The translations under genes were made by a program, and so were the position numbers. 64,000 bases of DNA from an uncultured Luteitalea sp. (GTDB lineage Bacteria; Acidobacteriota; Vicinamibacteria; Vicinamibacterales; Vicinamibacteraceae). The notes beneath the pieces were generated by a model. The model was not told the DNA's origin. It was given only the letters and a program-made list of their open reading frames with translations, and made no database searches. Of the stretch, positions 20,154 to 28,000 are shown piece after piece (the stretch's first letter is position 1; each line of letters begins with the position of its first letter). Where the stretch lies: contig CAKTDA010000005.1 of the NCBI GenBank assembly GCA_934541105.1, forward strand, positions 124,001 to 188,000, written 5' to 3'.

Positions 20154-21008
20154 ATGATTGCCGTCACTGGAGCCACCGGGCACCTCGGTCGCCTCGTCAT
20201 CGAGGACCTCACGCAGCGCATCGATCCGTCCCGAGTCGTCGCGCTCGCGCGGAATGCCGCGCGGGCCCATCACCTCGACGTGGCCGTGCGCGAGGCCGAC
20301 TACGATCGCCCGGAGACGCTCGACGAGGCACTCGCCGGCGTCGGCACGCTGCTCCTCATCTCGTCCAGCGAGGTCGGCAAGCGCGCCACCCAGCATCGCC
20401 GCGTGATCGAGGCGGCGCAGCGTGCGGGCGTGGAATGGATCGTCTACACGAGCCTGCTCCGTGCCGACTCCTCGCCGCTCGATCTTGCCGTCGAGCACGC
20501 CGCCACCGAGGCGATGCTCCGCCAGTCTGGCGTGCCGCACACGATCCTGCGCAACGGCTGGTACACCGAGAACTACACCGGCTCCATCGCGGGCGCCCTT
20601 GCCGCGGGTGCGTTCATCGGCAGCGCGGGCACGGGCCGCATGTCGACGGCTGCGCGCGCCGACTACGCCGCTGCCGCGGCCACCGTGCTCACGAGCGACG
20701 GCCACCGCGGCCGCACCTACGAGCTTGCCGGTGACGAGGCGTGGACGCTCGAGGATCTGGCCGCCGAGTTGTCGAGACAGGCAGGCCGGACGATCCCGTA
20801 CCGCGACCTGCCCGAGGCCGAGTACGCAGCTGCGCTCGTGACCGCCGGCCTGCCGCCGGAACTCGCCCGCGCGATCGCGGGCTGGGACGTCGCCGCCTCG
20901 AAGGGCGCGCTCCTGGACGAGGGCCGCGAGCTCTCGCGCCTGATCGGCCGGCCCACGACGCCGCTGGCGGCGTCGGTGGCTGCCGCACTCGACCTGATCG
21001 CGACGTGA
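20154..21008 (+). CDS. NmrA-family NAD(P)H:quinone oxidoreductase-like protein
   Basis: A 284-residue cytosolic protein with an N-terminal NAD(P)-binding Rossmann motif (MIAVTGATGHLGRLVI), then LLLISSSEVGKRATQHRRVIEAAQRAGVEWIVYTSLLRAD and TILRNGWYTENY. These blocks closely resemble the E. coli QorB (YtfG) subfamily, which reduces quinones with NADPH. The ATG at 20154 has GAGAGGATC upstream. Position behind a copper pump suggests a link to copper/quinone stress, but that is inference. Confidence 0.88.
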   Translation: MIAVTGATGHLGRLVIEDLTQRIDPSRVVALARNAARAHHLDVAVREADYDRPETLDEALAGVGTLLLISSSEVGKRATQHRRVIEAAQRAGVEWIVYTSLLRADSSPLDLAVEHAATEAMLRQSGVPHTILRNGWYTENYTGSIAGALAAGAFIGSAGTGRMSTAARADYAAAAATVLTSDGHRGRTYELAGDEAWTLEDLAAELSRQAGRTIPYRDLPEAEYAAALVTAGLPPELARAIAGWDVAASKGALLDEGRELSRLIGRPTTPLAASVAAALDLIAT

Positions 21009-21057
21009 CCCATGGCGATCGCGACCGATGTCGGCCCCTTCATGGCACGATCGCGCC

Positions 21058-21561
21058 ATGAACCCGCAGGACGTCCGGACGCTCGTCGACTACAACTACT
21101 GGGCCACGCACCGCGTGCTCGATGCCGTTGCGGCCCTGACTCCGGAACAGTTCACGCACGACCTCGGCAGCAGCTTCCGATCGGTGCGCGACACGCTGTC
21201 GCACGTGCACGGCGCCGAGTGGATCTGGCTCTCGCGCCTGCATGGTGAGTCGCCGACGAGCGGCCTGCCGCACGATCGCTTCACGGACGTCCCGGCCGTT
21301 CGGGCGGCCTGGGCGGGGACGGAGGCCGGCTATCGGGCCTGGGCCGCGAGTGCCGACGCGGACGCGCTCGATCGCGTGCTCGACTACCGGCTCCTGAGCG
21401 GGCAGGCGACCGCGAGCCGCGTCGGCCACATCCTCCAGCACGTCGTGAACCATGGCACATACCATCGCGGACAGTTGACCACGATGCTGAGGCAGCTCGA
21501 CGCGGCGCCGCCGGCATCCCTCGACCTCATCGCGTACCACCGCCAGCAGCACGCCGGCTGA
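21058..21561 (+). CDS. DinB-family protein
   Basis: A 167-residue four-helix-bundle protein: DVRTLVDYNYWATHRVLDAVAALTPEQFTHDLGSSFRSVRDTLSHVHGAEWIWLSRL, and a C-terminal LQHVVNHGTYHRGQL. The three metal-ligand histidines typical of DinB/YfiT hydrolase-like proteins are present (one in TLSHV, two in HVVNHGTYH). These enzymes often use small thiols; the substrate is unknown. Start chosen at ATG 21058, since the in-frame ATG 30 nt upstream adds a non-conserved extension. It converges on the response regulator with 21 nt between. Confidence 0.88.
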   Translation: MNPQDVRTLVDYNYWATHRVLDAVAALTPEQFTHDLGSSFRSVRDTLSHVHGAEWIWLSRLHGESPTSGLPHDRFTDVPAVRAAWAGTEAGYRAWAASADADALDRVLDYRLLSGQATASRVGHILQHVVNHGTYHRGQLTTMLRQLDAAPPASLDLIAYHRQQHAG

Positions 21562-21582
21562 CATCGTTGCGTGCCTGTCGGC

Positions 21583-22215
21583 TTACTCGACCTCGTCGAG
21601 TGCGATGAGGCCGCGCTTGAGCGCCTGGACGATGGCCTGAGTCCGGTTCTCCACCTGGAGCTTGCCGAGGAGGTGACCGACGTGGGTCTTGACGGTCTCC
21701 TCGCCGATCGCAAGTGCCGCTGCGATGTCCTTGTTCGCGCGGCCAAGCGCGAGTTGTCGCAGCACGTCGAGCTCACGCTGCGTCAGGTCATCGTGGGCGT
21801 CCCGACTGCGCACCAGGTGTCCGCCAACGTCAGGGTCGATGTACGGCTTGCCGGCGGCGGCGCGCCTGACGGCGGCCAGCAGGACTTCCGGTTCGGCGTC
21901 CTTGCGCACGTAGCCAATCGCACCGGCTCGCAACACGCCCATCATGCGGGCTTCGTCCACTGACGCGGTCAGCGCGACGACCTTGATGCGCGGGTTGCGG
22001 GCGAGCACCCGTCGCGTCGTCTCGATGCCGTCCATACCGCCCGGGAGGAGCAGGTCCTGCAGTACGACGTCGGGATTCCAGGCGTCGAGGTGTTCCAGCA
22101 GTTCCTCACCGCTGGCAGCCATGGCGACGACTGTGAGGTCGGGAAAGGACTCGAGGTACGCCTTGAGGCTGCGCGTGACCACGCGGTGGTCGTCAACGAG
22201 CACGAGGGTCGTCAC
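21583..22215 (-). CDS. NarL/LuxR-type response regulator
   Basis: A 210-residue protein. The start at GTG 22215 is behind a good GGAGG, inside the 3' end of the kinase gene (23-nt overlap). The receiver domain covers about 1-120 (LVLVDDHRVVTRSLKAYL, phospho-acceptor Asp in PDVVLQDLLLPGGMDG, Lys in GYVRKDA). The LuxR-type HTH covers about 140-205 (LTQRELDVLRQLALGRANKDIAAALAIGEETVKTHVGHLLGKL). Partner of the kinase encoded immediately upstream. Confidence 0.93.
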   Translation of the reverse strand: MTTLVLVDDHRVVTRSLKAYLESFPDLTVVAMAASGEELLEHLDAWNPDVVLQDLLLPGGMDGIETTRRVLARNPRIKVVALTASVDEARMMGVLRAGAIGYVRKDAEPEVLLAAVRRAAAGKPYIDPDVGGHLVRSRDAHDDLTQRELDVLRQLALGRANKDIAAALAIGEETVKTHVGHLLGKLQVENRTQAIVQALKRGLIALDEVE

Positions 22216-23536
22216 GAGGCGTCCTCCGGAGTGCCTGTTCATCATCGACGGGTCGAAGCCGCCACCAGGCGCGCACATGGCGTGAGAAGAGCAGCACGAA
22301 GATGACGAGCGGTACGATGCCAAGTCCCGGGCCGTTCTCCAGCAGACCCAGCGCGAGGCCGACGATGGCCACGCCGATCAGGGCAACGAACCCCAGTTCC
22401 CGTCGCCGCCTGTAGCGCCGGACGTCAGCGGTCTCGAGCGGAATCGAGAGCGTGACGAGCGTTCCGGCGCCGTTCGTGCTGCGAACTTCGACGCTGCCTC
22501 CAATCTCGCCTGCGCGCGCCTGCATGTTCTGCACGCCCATCCCACCCGCTCTCCTGTCCTCGTCGAACCCACGCCCATCGTCGCGCACGGTCAACTCGAA
22601 GCCGCCAGGCGTTGCACCGAGCGCCACGCGGACGTGCCGTGCGCGCGCGTGTCGCCCCACGTTCGCGAGCGCCTCCTGGGCGATCCGGAAGATCGCCTGG
22701 AGTGCACCGGGTTCGAAGGCGTCCTGGGGCGGCATCTCCCCGACCTCCACCTCGACGTCGGCACCGGTCCTGAAGCCGAGCGCCTCGCATTGCTGCCGGA
22801 TCGCCTCGACGAGTCCAGTCGTACCAAGCGGCGCGGCCCGCAGTTGGTCGAGGAGCGCCTGCATCTCGGCGACGGCCTCGCGCGCCGACTGCCTGATGCG
22901 CGCGAGCGCGTCCCGTGCGCCCGGCGGATCGGTGTCGAACCGCGCCTCCGCGGTTGCCGCATTCGTCTGGATGGCGAAGATCTGCTGCTTCACCGCATCG
23001 TGCAGGTCGCGCGCGAGGCGATTGCGTTCCTCCTGCGCGGCGGCTTCGCGAATCTCACGCTCGTACGCATCGTAGGTGGGTGCTCTCCCGTTCGTCGGAA
23101 CGGCGTGCACGTCGAGGGACAGCAATCGCCGTGGTCGCAGGGGTGTGGGGAAACGGATGTACAGCAGGCTGGCGATTGCCGCGAGCAGGGCCCACGCCAC
23201 GTGTCGGGCCATGGGGACGCCGCCAAGCGGCCCGCCGATCTGCACGAGCAGCATCAGCCAGACGACGATGTGCGCCGCGATGAACCGGGAGAACAAGGGA
23301 CTCCGTGCCCGTGCGCCGGCAGCGGCCAGTCCTCCGGCCCAGAGGCCCAGTGCGATGAGCACGCTCCCTGCAAGGCGGATCAGGGCCGCGTCTCCCCATG
23401 GCAGCCCCTCCACCCGGAACTGGAACCACATCGGCCCCCAGCCCGCGACGATGACTCCCGTGGTCACGAGAAGCGCGGCGTAGGCACGCAGCGCGCGCCG
23501 CGTGTCTGGGAGTTCGGCGTCGTGTGGATCTGCCAT
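22193..23536 (-). CDS. NarL-type sensor histidine kinase with C-terminal membrane segment
   Basis: A 447-residue protein starting at ATG 23536. About four N-terminal membrane helices with no sizeable periplasmic sensor, then HisKA_3 with phospho-His in NRLARDLHDAVKQQIFAIQ and an HATPase_c domain (ALANVGRHARARHVRVAL, LTVRDDGRGFD, GGMGVQNMQARAGEIGGSVEV). After the kinase domain two further hydrophobic helices occur (ELGFVALIGVAIVGLALGLLE and GLGIVPLVIFVLLFSRHVRAWW), which is unusual since this family normally ends with the ATPase. The gene starts 36 nt after cueR on the same strand, so it may share the copper promoter. Confidence 0.9.
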   Translation of the reverse strand: MADPHDAELPDTRRALRAYAALLVTTGVIVAGWGPMWFQFRVEGLPWGDAALIRLAGSVLIALGLWAGGLAAAGARARSPLFSRFIAAHIVVWLMLLVQIGGPLGGVPMARHVAWALLAAIASLLYIRFPTPLRPRRLLSLDVHAVPTNGRAPTYDAYEREIREAAAQEERNRLARDLHDAVKQQIFAIQTNAATAEARFDTDPPGARDALARIRQSAREAVAEMQALLDQLRAAPLGTTGLVEAIRQQCEALGFRTGADVEVEVGEMPPQDAFEPGALQAIFRIAQEALANVGRHARARHVRVALGATPGGFELTVRDDGRGFDEDRRAGGMGVQNMQARAGEIGGSVEVRSTNGAGTLVTLSIPLETADVRRYRRRRELGFVALIGVAIVGLALGLLENGPGLGIVPLVIFVLLFSRHVRAWWRLRPVDDEQALRRTPRDDPRAR

Positions 23537-23572
23537 GGCCGGCAGTCTAGGTGGGATGCCGCCCACGATGCA

Positions 23573-24004
23573 TCACGCAGGAGGCTGAGGGTGGCTCCCC
23601 CGGTCGGGGGAGGCCGGCACCTCACCGAGGTCCTCCAGGATCGGACAGTCGGGACGTTCGTCGCCCGCGCAGCACGCCACGAGCGTCTCGAGCGTCGCCA
23701 CCATCTGCGCGAGCCGATCGATTCGCGCGCGCAGATCCGTGATGTGCGCCGTCGCGATGGCCTTCACCTCGGCGCTCTGTCGTGACCTGTCGCGCCAGAG
23801 GCCCAGCAGGGCGTCGATCTCGGCGACGGCAAATCCGAGATCGCGCGCCCGCCTGATGAAGCGCAGCATGTGGACGTCCGCCGTGGTGTAGTCGCGGTAG
23901 CCGGACTCCCGCCGCTCGGCGGGCGGAATGAGGCCCGTCTGTTCGTAGTACCGGATCATCTTCGCCGACACGCCGGAGGCCTGCGACGCCTGCCCGATCG
24001 TCAT
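23573..24004 (-). CDS. cueR: MerR-family copper-responsive regulator
   Basis: A 143-residue protein starting at ATG 24004 within an ATGA overlap with copA. The MerR winged helix is at the N-terminus (MTIGQASQASGVSAKMIRYYEQTGLIPPAERRESGYRDYT), then a long dimer helix. The metal loop CAGDERPDCPI has the C-x7-C spacing of the Cu(I)-binding pair in CueR. It should activate the copA promoter at 26370-26400, which contains the exact CueR dyad. Confidence 0.93.
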   Translation of the reverse strand: MTIGQASQASGVSAKMIRYYEQTGLIPPAERRESGYRDYTTADVHMLRFIRRARDLGFAVAEIDALLGLWRDRSRQSAEVKAIATAHITDLRARIDRLAQMVATLETLVACCAGDERPDCPILEDLGEVPASPDRGSHPQPPA

Positions 24005-26337
24005 TGCGCCGACCCCGCCGATGCAGGAGCGAGCGATGGTGTCGCACCATGCCCGCCGTGCGCCGCGCGCGCACGGAAGCCGCGCAGCCGCAGCGCGTTG
24101 CCGAGCACGAACACGCTCGACATCGCCATCGCACCCGCCGCGAACATCGGCGACAGCAGGACGCCCCACGCCGGATACAGCGCGCCGGCTGCGACCGGAA
24201 TCAGCGCCGTGTTGTAGGCGAACGCCCAGAACAGGTTCTGGCGGATGTTGCCCATCGTCGCGCGCGACAGCGCGATCGCGGTGGCCACGCCGTTCAGGCT
24301 CCCCGACATGAGCACGACGTCCGCGGCCTCGATGGCGACGTCGGTGCCCGTGCCCACGGCAAGTCCGACGTCTGCGGCCGCCAGCGCCGGGGCGTCGTTG
24401 ATGCCGTCCCCGACGAACGCAAGCACGCCGTGCGCCGCCTGCAACTCCTGCACGGCGTGCACCTTCCCCTCGGGCAGGACTTCCGCGACGACGTGATCGA
24501 TCCCGAGCTGGCGCGCAATGGCATCGGCGGTACGGCGGTTGTCGCCCGTGACCATGGCGACCTTCAAGCCGAGGTCGTGCAGCGCGGCAATCGCCGGGGG
24601 CGTCGTGGCCTTGATGGGATCGGCCACGGCAAGGACCGCCGCGAGACGACGGTCGATCGCCGCGTACATCGGCGTCCGCCCGAGGTTCGCGAGGCGTTCG
24701 GCGGTCGCGGCGACGGGCGCGACGTCCACGCCGATACGCTCCATGTAGCGGTCGGCCCCGATCTCCACGCGCGTACCGTCCACCTGCGCGGCGACGCCGT
24801 ACCCGGTGATCGACTCGAAGGCAGTCACCGCGGGCAACGCAACGTGCTCGGCCTCGGCGGCGGAGACGATGGCGCGGGCGATCGGATGCTCCGACTTGTC
24901 CTCGACGGCGGCAATCGCACCGAGGACGTGCGCGCGCTCGAACCCCTCGGCCACGTGCAGGTCCGTGAGCGCCGGCCGGCCTTCCGTGAGCGTCCCGGTC
25001 TTGTCGACGGCCACGACGGCGACGCGTTCGAGCCGCTGCAGCGCCTCGCCCTTCCGGAAGAGGATGCCGAGTTCGGCGCCGCGACCCGTGCCGACCATGA
25101 TCGACGTCGGCGTCGCCAGGCCCATCGCGCACGGACACGCGATGATCAACACGGCGACGGCGTTCACGAGCGCGAAGGTCAGGGCCGGTGACGGTCCCCA
25201 CATCAGCCACGCCAGGAACGTCAGCGCTGCCACGCCCATCACCGCAGGCACGAACCACATCGTCACCTGGTCCACGAGCGCCTGGATCGGCAGCTTGGCA
25301 CCCTGTGCCTGTTCGACCATGCGGATGATCTGCGACAGCATCGTCGCCTCGCCGACGGCCGTCGCCTTGAACGTCAACGCGCCCTGCTGGTTCACGGTGC
25401 CGCCCACGAGCCCGCTGCCCACACCTTTCGCGACGGGGACGGGCTCGCCGGTGATCATCGATTCGTCCACGTAGCTGCCGCCATCGATGACTTCCCCGTC
25501 GACCGGGATGCGTTCGCCTGGGCGCACCTCGACGACGTCGCCCGTGATGACGTGGGCGATCGGCATCTCGGCGCTCGCTCCGTTGCGGCGCACGCGCGCC
25601 GTCTTCGGCTGCAATCCGACGAGCCGCGTGATGGCTTCCGACGTGCGGCCCTTCGCACGTGCCTCGAGATAGCGGCCGAGCAGGATGAGCGTCACGATGA
25701 CGGCAGCCGCCTCGTAGTAGACGTTCACGGTGCCGGCGGGCAGGAGCGCCGGCGCGAACGTCGCGACGATCGAGAACACGTAGGCCGCCAGCGTGCCGAC
25801 GGCGACGAGCGAGTTCATGTCGGGCGCGAAGCGTGCGAGCGCCGGCAGGCCCACCCTGTAGAAGCGGAGGCCCGGCCCCGCCAGCACCGCGGTGGTCAGG
25901 GCGAACTGGACGTACCAGCTCCACTGCATGCCGATCGTGCGATCGATGAGGCCGTGCACGCCGGGAACGAGATGCACGCCCATCTCCAGCAGGAACACCG
26001 GGAGCGTGAGCAGCGCGGCGATCGTCAGGTCCCGCGTCAGCGTCCGGAGTTCGGCCTCCTTCCGCTGCGCGAACTCGTCGTCTGCCGACGGGCCCGTGTC
26101 TTCACGGGCGCCATACCCGGCCTTCACGACGGCCGCCACGAGCGCGCTCGTCTCGACGTGACCGTGCGTCCGGATCTCCGCACGTTCCGTCGCGAGGTTC
26201 ACGCTCACGGCATCGACGCCCTCGACCTTCTGCAGGGCACGCTCGACGCGCCCCACGCAGGAAGCGCAGGTCATGCCTTCGATCGGCAGGCGGATCGTGC
26301 CGACTGGCGGCGGCTGCTGTGTTCTCTCGATGTCCAT
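24001..26337 (-). CDS. copA: Cu(I)-exporting P1B-type ATPase
   Basis: A 778-residue inner-membrane pump; ATG 26337 follows GGGGGAGA. One N-terminal HMA domain (EGMTCASCVGRVERALQKVEGVDAV, CxxC), eight membrane helices, SGEP-loop as TGEPVPVAKG, CPC in IIACPCAMGLATP, DKTGTLTEGRP, SEHPIARAIV, VTGDNRRTADAIA and VGDGINDAPALA. It exports Cu(I) from the cytosol and is driven from the CueR-type promoter. The cueR gene overlaps its stop, and the two-component genes follow. Confidence 0.95.
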   Translation of the reverse strand: MDIERTQQPPPVGTIRLPIEGMTCASCVGRVERALQKVEGVDAVSVNLATERAEIRTHGHVETSALVAAVVKAGYGAREDTGPSADDEFAQRKEAELRTLTRDLTIAALLTLPVFLLEMGVHLVPGVHGLIDRTIGMQWSWYVQFALTTAVLAGPGLRFYRVGLPALARFAPDMNSLVAVGTLAAYVFSIVATFAPALLPAGTVNVYYEAAAVIVTLILLGRYLEARAKGRTSEAITRLVGLQPKTARVRRNGASAEMPIAHVITGDVVEVRPGERIPVDGEVIDGGSYVDESMITGEPVPVAKGVGSGLVGGTVNQQGALTFKATAVGEATMLSQIIRMVEQAQGAKLPIQALVDQVTMWFVPAVMGVAALTFLAWLMWGPSPALTFALVNAVAVLIIACPCAMGLATPTSIMVGTGRGAELGILFRKGEALQRLERVAVVAVDKTGTLTEGRPALTDLHVAEGFERAHVLGAIAAVEDKSEHPIARAIVSAAEAEHVALPAVTAFESITGYGVAAQVDGTRVEIGADRYMERIGVDVAPVAATAERLANLGRTPMYAAIDRRLAAVLAVADPIKATTPPAIAALHDLGLKVAMVTGDNRRTADAIARQLGIDHVVAEVLPEGKVHAVQELQAAHGVLAFVGDGINDAPALAAADVGLAVGTGTDVAIEAADVVLMSGSLNGVATAIALSRATMGNIRQNLFWAFAYNTALIPVAAGALYPAWGVLLSPMFAAGAMAMSSVFVLGNALRLRGFRARAAHGGHGATPSLAPASAGSAQ

Positions 26338-26369
26338 CGCGGTGTCTCCCCCTCCTCGGGTACCCTCAC

Positions 26370-26400
26370 AGCGTAAACCTTCCCATGATGGGAAGGTCAA
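26370..26400 (-). promoter_or_regulatory. CueR-regulated promoter of copA-cueR
   Basis: On the minus strand TTGACC (26400-26395) and TACGCT (26375-26370) are 19 bp apart, the long spacer of MerR-type promoters. The spacer holds the dyad ACCTTCC-N7-GGAAGGT (26377-26397), the exact CueR consensus. Confidence 0.93.
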
Positions 26401-26461
26401 GCACGCCGGCGTTCATCCGGCAGCGTCGAGGATGGGAGAAGAGGGCACAGCCGGAATCGGG

Positions 26462-26467
26462 TACAGT
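26462..26467 (+). promoter_or_regulatory. -10 box of the sugar epimerase gene (leaderless start)
   Basis: TACAGT ends 7 nt before the ATG at 26475; no ribosome-binding site fits between. Confidence 0.45.
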
Positions 26468-26474
26468 CCCACTG

Positions 26475-27311
26475 ATGATTCAACCCTATGCCATCGGTGT
26501 GTGCAGCTGGTCGTTGCAGGTCACGAGCGTGCCGGAACTGCGCGGCTTCCTCGATCAACTCGGCGTGAACGTGATCCAGATCGCCTGCGGCGATCCGCAC
26601 CACGCGTCCTGGAACGAGGGCGACGACATGCCGGCGGCGGCGCGCGCCGCCGGGTTCGACATCCACGCCGCGATGATCGGGTTCCCGGGCGAGGACTACA
26701 CGACGCCCGACACGATCAAGGAGACCGGAGGCTTCGGCAATCCGGCGACCCGCGCGGAGCGACTCGAGACCCTGCGCTGGGCGCTGACGCGCACGACCGC
26801 GCTGGGGCTCGATCGGTTGACGATGCACGGCGGTTTCATCCCCGACCCGGAGGACGAGGGGCGGAAGGCGTTCCTCGACACGCTCGGTGAGGCCGCGGCG
26901 CTCGCGAAGGCGCACGGGATCACCCTCGGCCTCGAGACCGGCCAGGAGACGGCCGACCTGCTGCGTCGCACGCTCGACGACCTGCAGTGCGACAACGTCA
27001 AGGTCAACTTCGACCCCGCCAACATGCTGCTCTACGACATGGGCGACCCGATCCGCGCCGTCGAGATCCTCGGACCCGACATCGCGACCGTCCACTGCAA
27101 GGACGCCTTGCGTCCGACGACGCCCGGAGCCTGGGGCCAGGAGGTGCCGCTCGGTGAAGGCGCCGTGGACATGGCGCGGTTCGTCGAGACGCTGAAGCGG
27201 GTGGGCTATGCCGGACCGCTCGTGATCGAACGCGAGGTGGGCAACCAGCAGGAGCGGCTCGCCGACTGCGCGCACGGGATCCGCGTGCTGCGCGAGATCC
27301 TCGAAGGGTAG
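26475..27311 (+). CDS. Xylose-isomerase-like TIM-barrel sugar phosphate isomerase/epimerase
   Basis: A 278-residue cytosolic protein. Barrel strands and metal-site residues are recognisable: YAIGVCSWSLQ, GFDIHAAMIGFPG, LDRLTMHGGFIPD, ITLGLETGQE, DNVKVNFDPANML, IATVHCKDAL and PLVIEREVGN. The Glu/Asp/His/Glu set at strand ends matches the divalent metal site of the AP-endonuclease-2/xylose-isomerase superfamily. The substrate is unknown, probably a sugar, sugar acid or inositol. Monocistronic, starting at ATG 26475 with a TACAGT box 7 nt upstream. Confidence 0.9.
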   Translation: MIQPYAIGVCSWSLQVTSVPELRGFLDQLGVNVIQIACGDPHHASWNEGDDMPAAARAAGFDIHAAMIGFPGEDYTTPDTIKETGGFGNPATRAERLETLRWALTRTTALGLDRLTMHGGFIPDPEDEGRKAFLDTLGEAAALAKAHGITLGLETGQETADLLRRTLDDLQCDNVKVNFDPANMLLYDMGDPIRAVEILGPDIATVHCKDALRPTTPGAWGQEVPLGEGAVDMARFVETLKRVGYAGPLVIEREVGNQQERLADCAHGIRVLREILEG

Positions 27312-27318
27312 GGCGGGT

Positions 27319-27939
27319 TCACTGGCCGGGTCGCGCGAGTTCCGGGACGGACCGGCCAAGGAAGCCTTCGATCGGCTGCTGCCCGCCATACGGCCGATCA
27401 TCGCGAAGGTTGATCGCGCGTGCCTGCGCCAGCGCCGTTGCCACCGGCACCTTGCGGTACTGAATCAGGTACGCGGCCCACAGGTGGCTGGCCCGCCAGG
27501 CCACCGTGCAGTGGAGCAGCACCTTGCCTCGCGCCGATGCGAGCGTCGTTGCGAAACGATCGAGTTCGGAGGAGCCGTAGGGGTGCTCCGGCGTCCCCCG
27601 CATCGGGATGTGCACGTACGCGAGGCCGAGTGCCTTGCTCAGGGCCGCTTCGTCGAAACCGACCTTGGCCATCTCCTCGGGCATCCGCAGGTTGACGACG
27701 GTGGTCACGCCCCTGGCGCGGAGCTCGCGCAGCCCCGCCTCAGTCGGCTGGCCGGCGATGAACATGTCGTCGCCCACGCTCGCGAACCGCGCCTGGAAGA
27801 GGCCGTCGTTGGCCAGCAGTATCGGATCCGGCGCGGGACCGGGTTCGGCAGTGCCCACGATGCGCTGTCCAGCGGCCGGCAGCGCAAGGACGACTGTCAG
27901 GACGGCAGTGACCGCAGCGCAAGACAGGACATGTGACAT
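27319..27939 (-). CDS. Exported phosphatase-like protein (DUF442/tyrosine-phosphatase fold)
   Basis: A 206-residue protein. ATG 27939 starts a signal peptide (SHVLSCAAVTAVLTVVLALPAAGQ). The rest matches the DUF442-type cysteine-phosphatase fold: DDMFIAGQPTEAGLRELRARGVTTVVNLR, then the P-loop-like VLLHCTVAWRASHLWAAYL. The spacing is C-x4-R, as in DUF442 proteins, not C-x5-R as in classic tyrosine phosphatases. It lies 61 nt after the beta-lactamase-like gene, probably in one operon. Substrate unknown. Confidence 0.8.
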   Translation of the reverse strand: MSHVLSCAAVTAVLTVVLALPAAGQRIVGTAEPGPAPDPILLANDGLFQARFASVGDDMFIAGQPTEAGLRELRARGVTTVVNLRMPEEMAKVGFDEAALSKALGLAYVHIPMRGTPEHPYGSSELDRFATTLASARGKVLLHCTVAWRASHLWAAYLIQYRKVPVATALAQARAINLRDDRPYGGQQPIEGFLGRSVPELARPGQ

Positions 27940-28000
27940 GGATCGTGTTCCTCGGGAATGCCGGCCCTGACCCCGACGCGACGCACGGCGCCTCCGGCAG

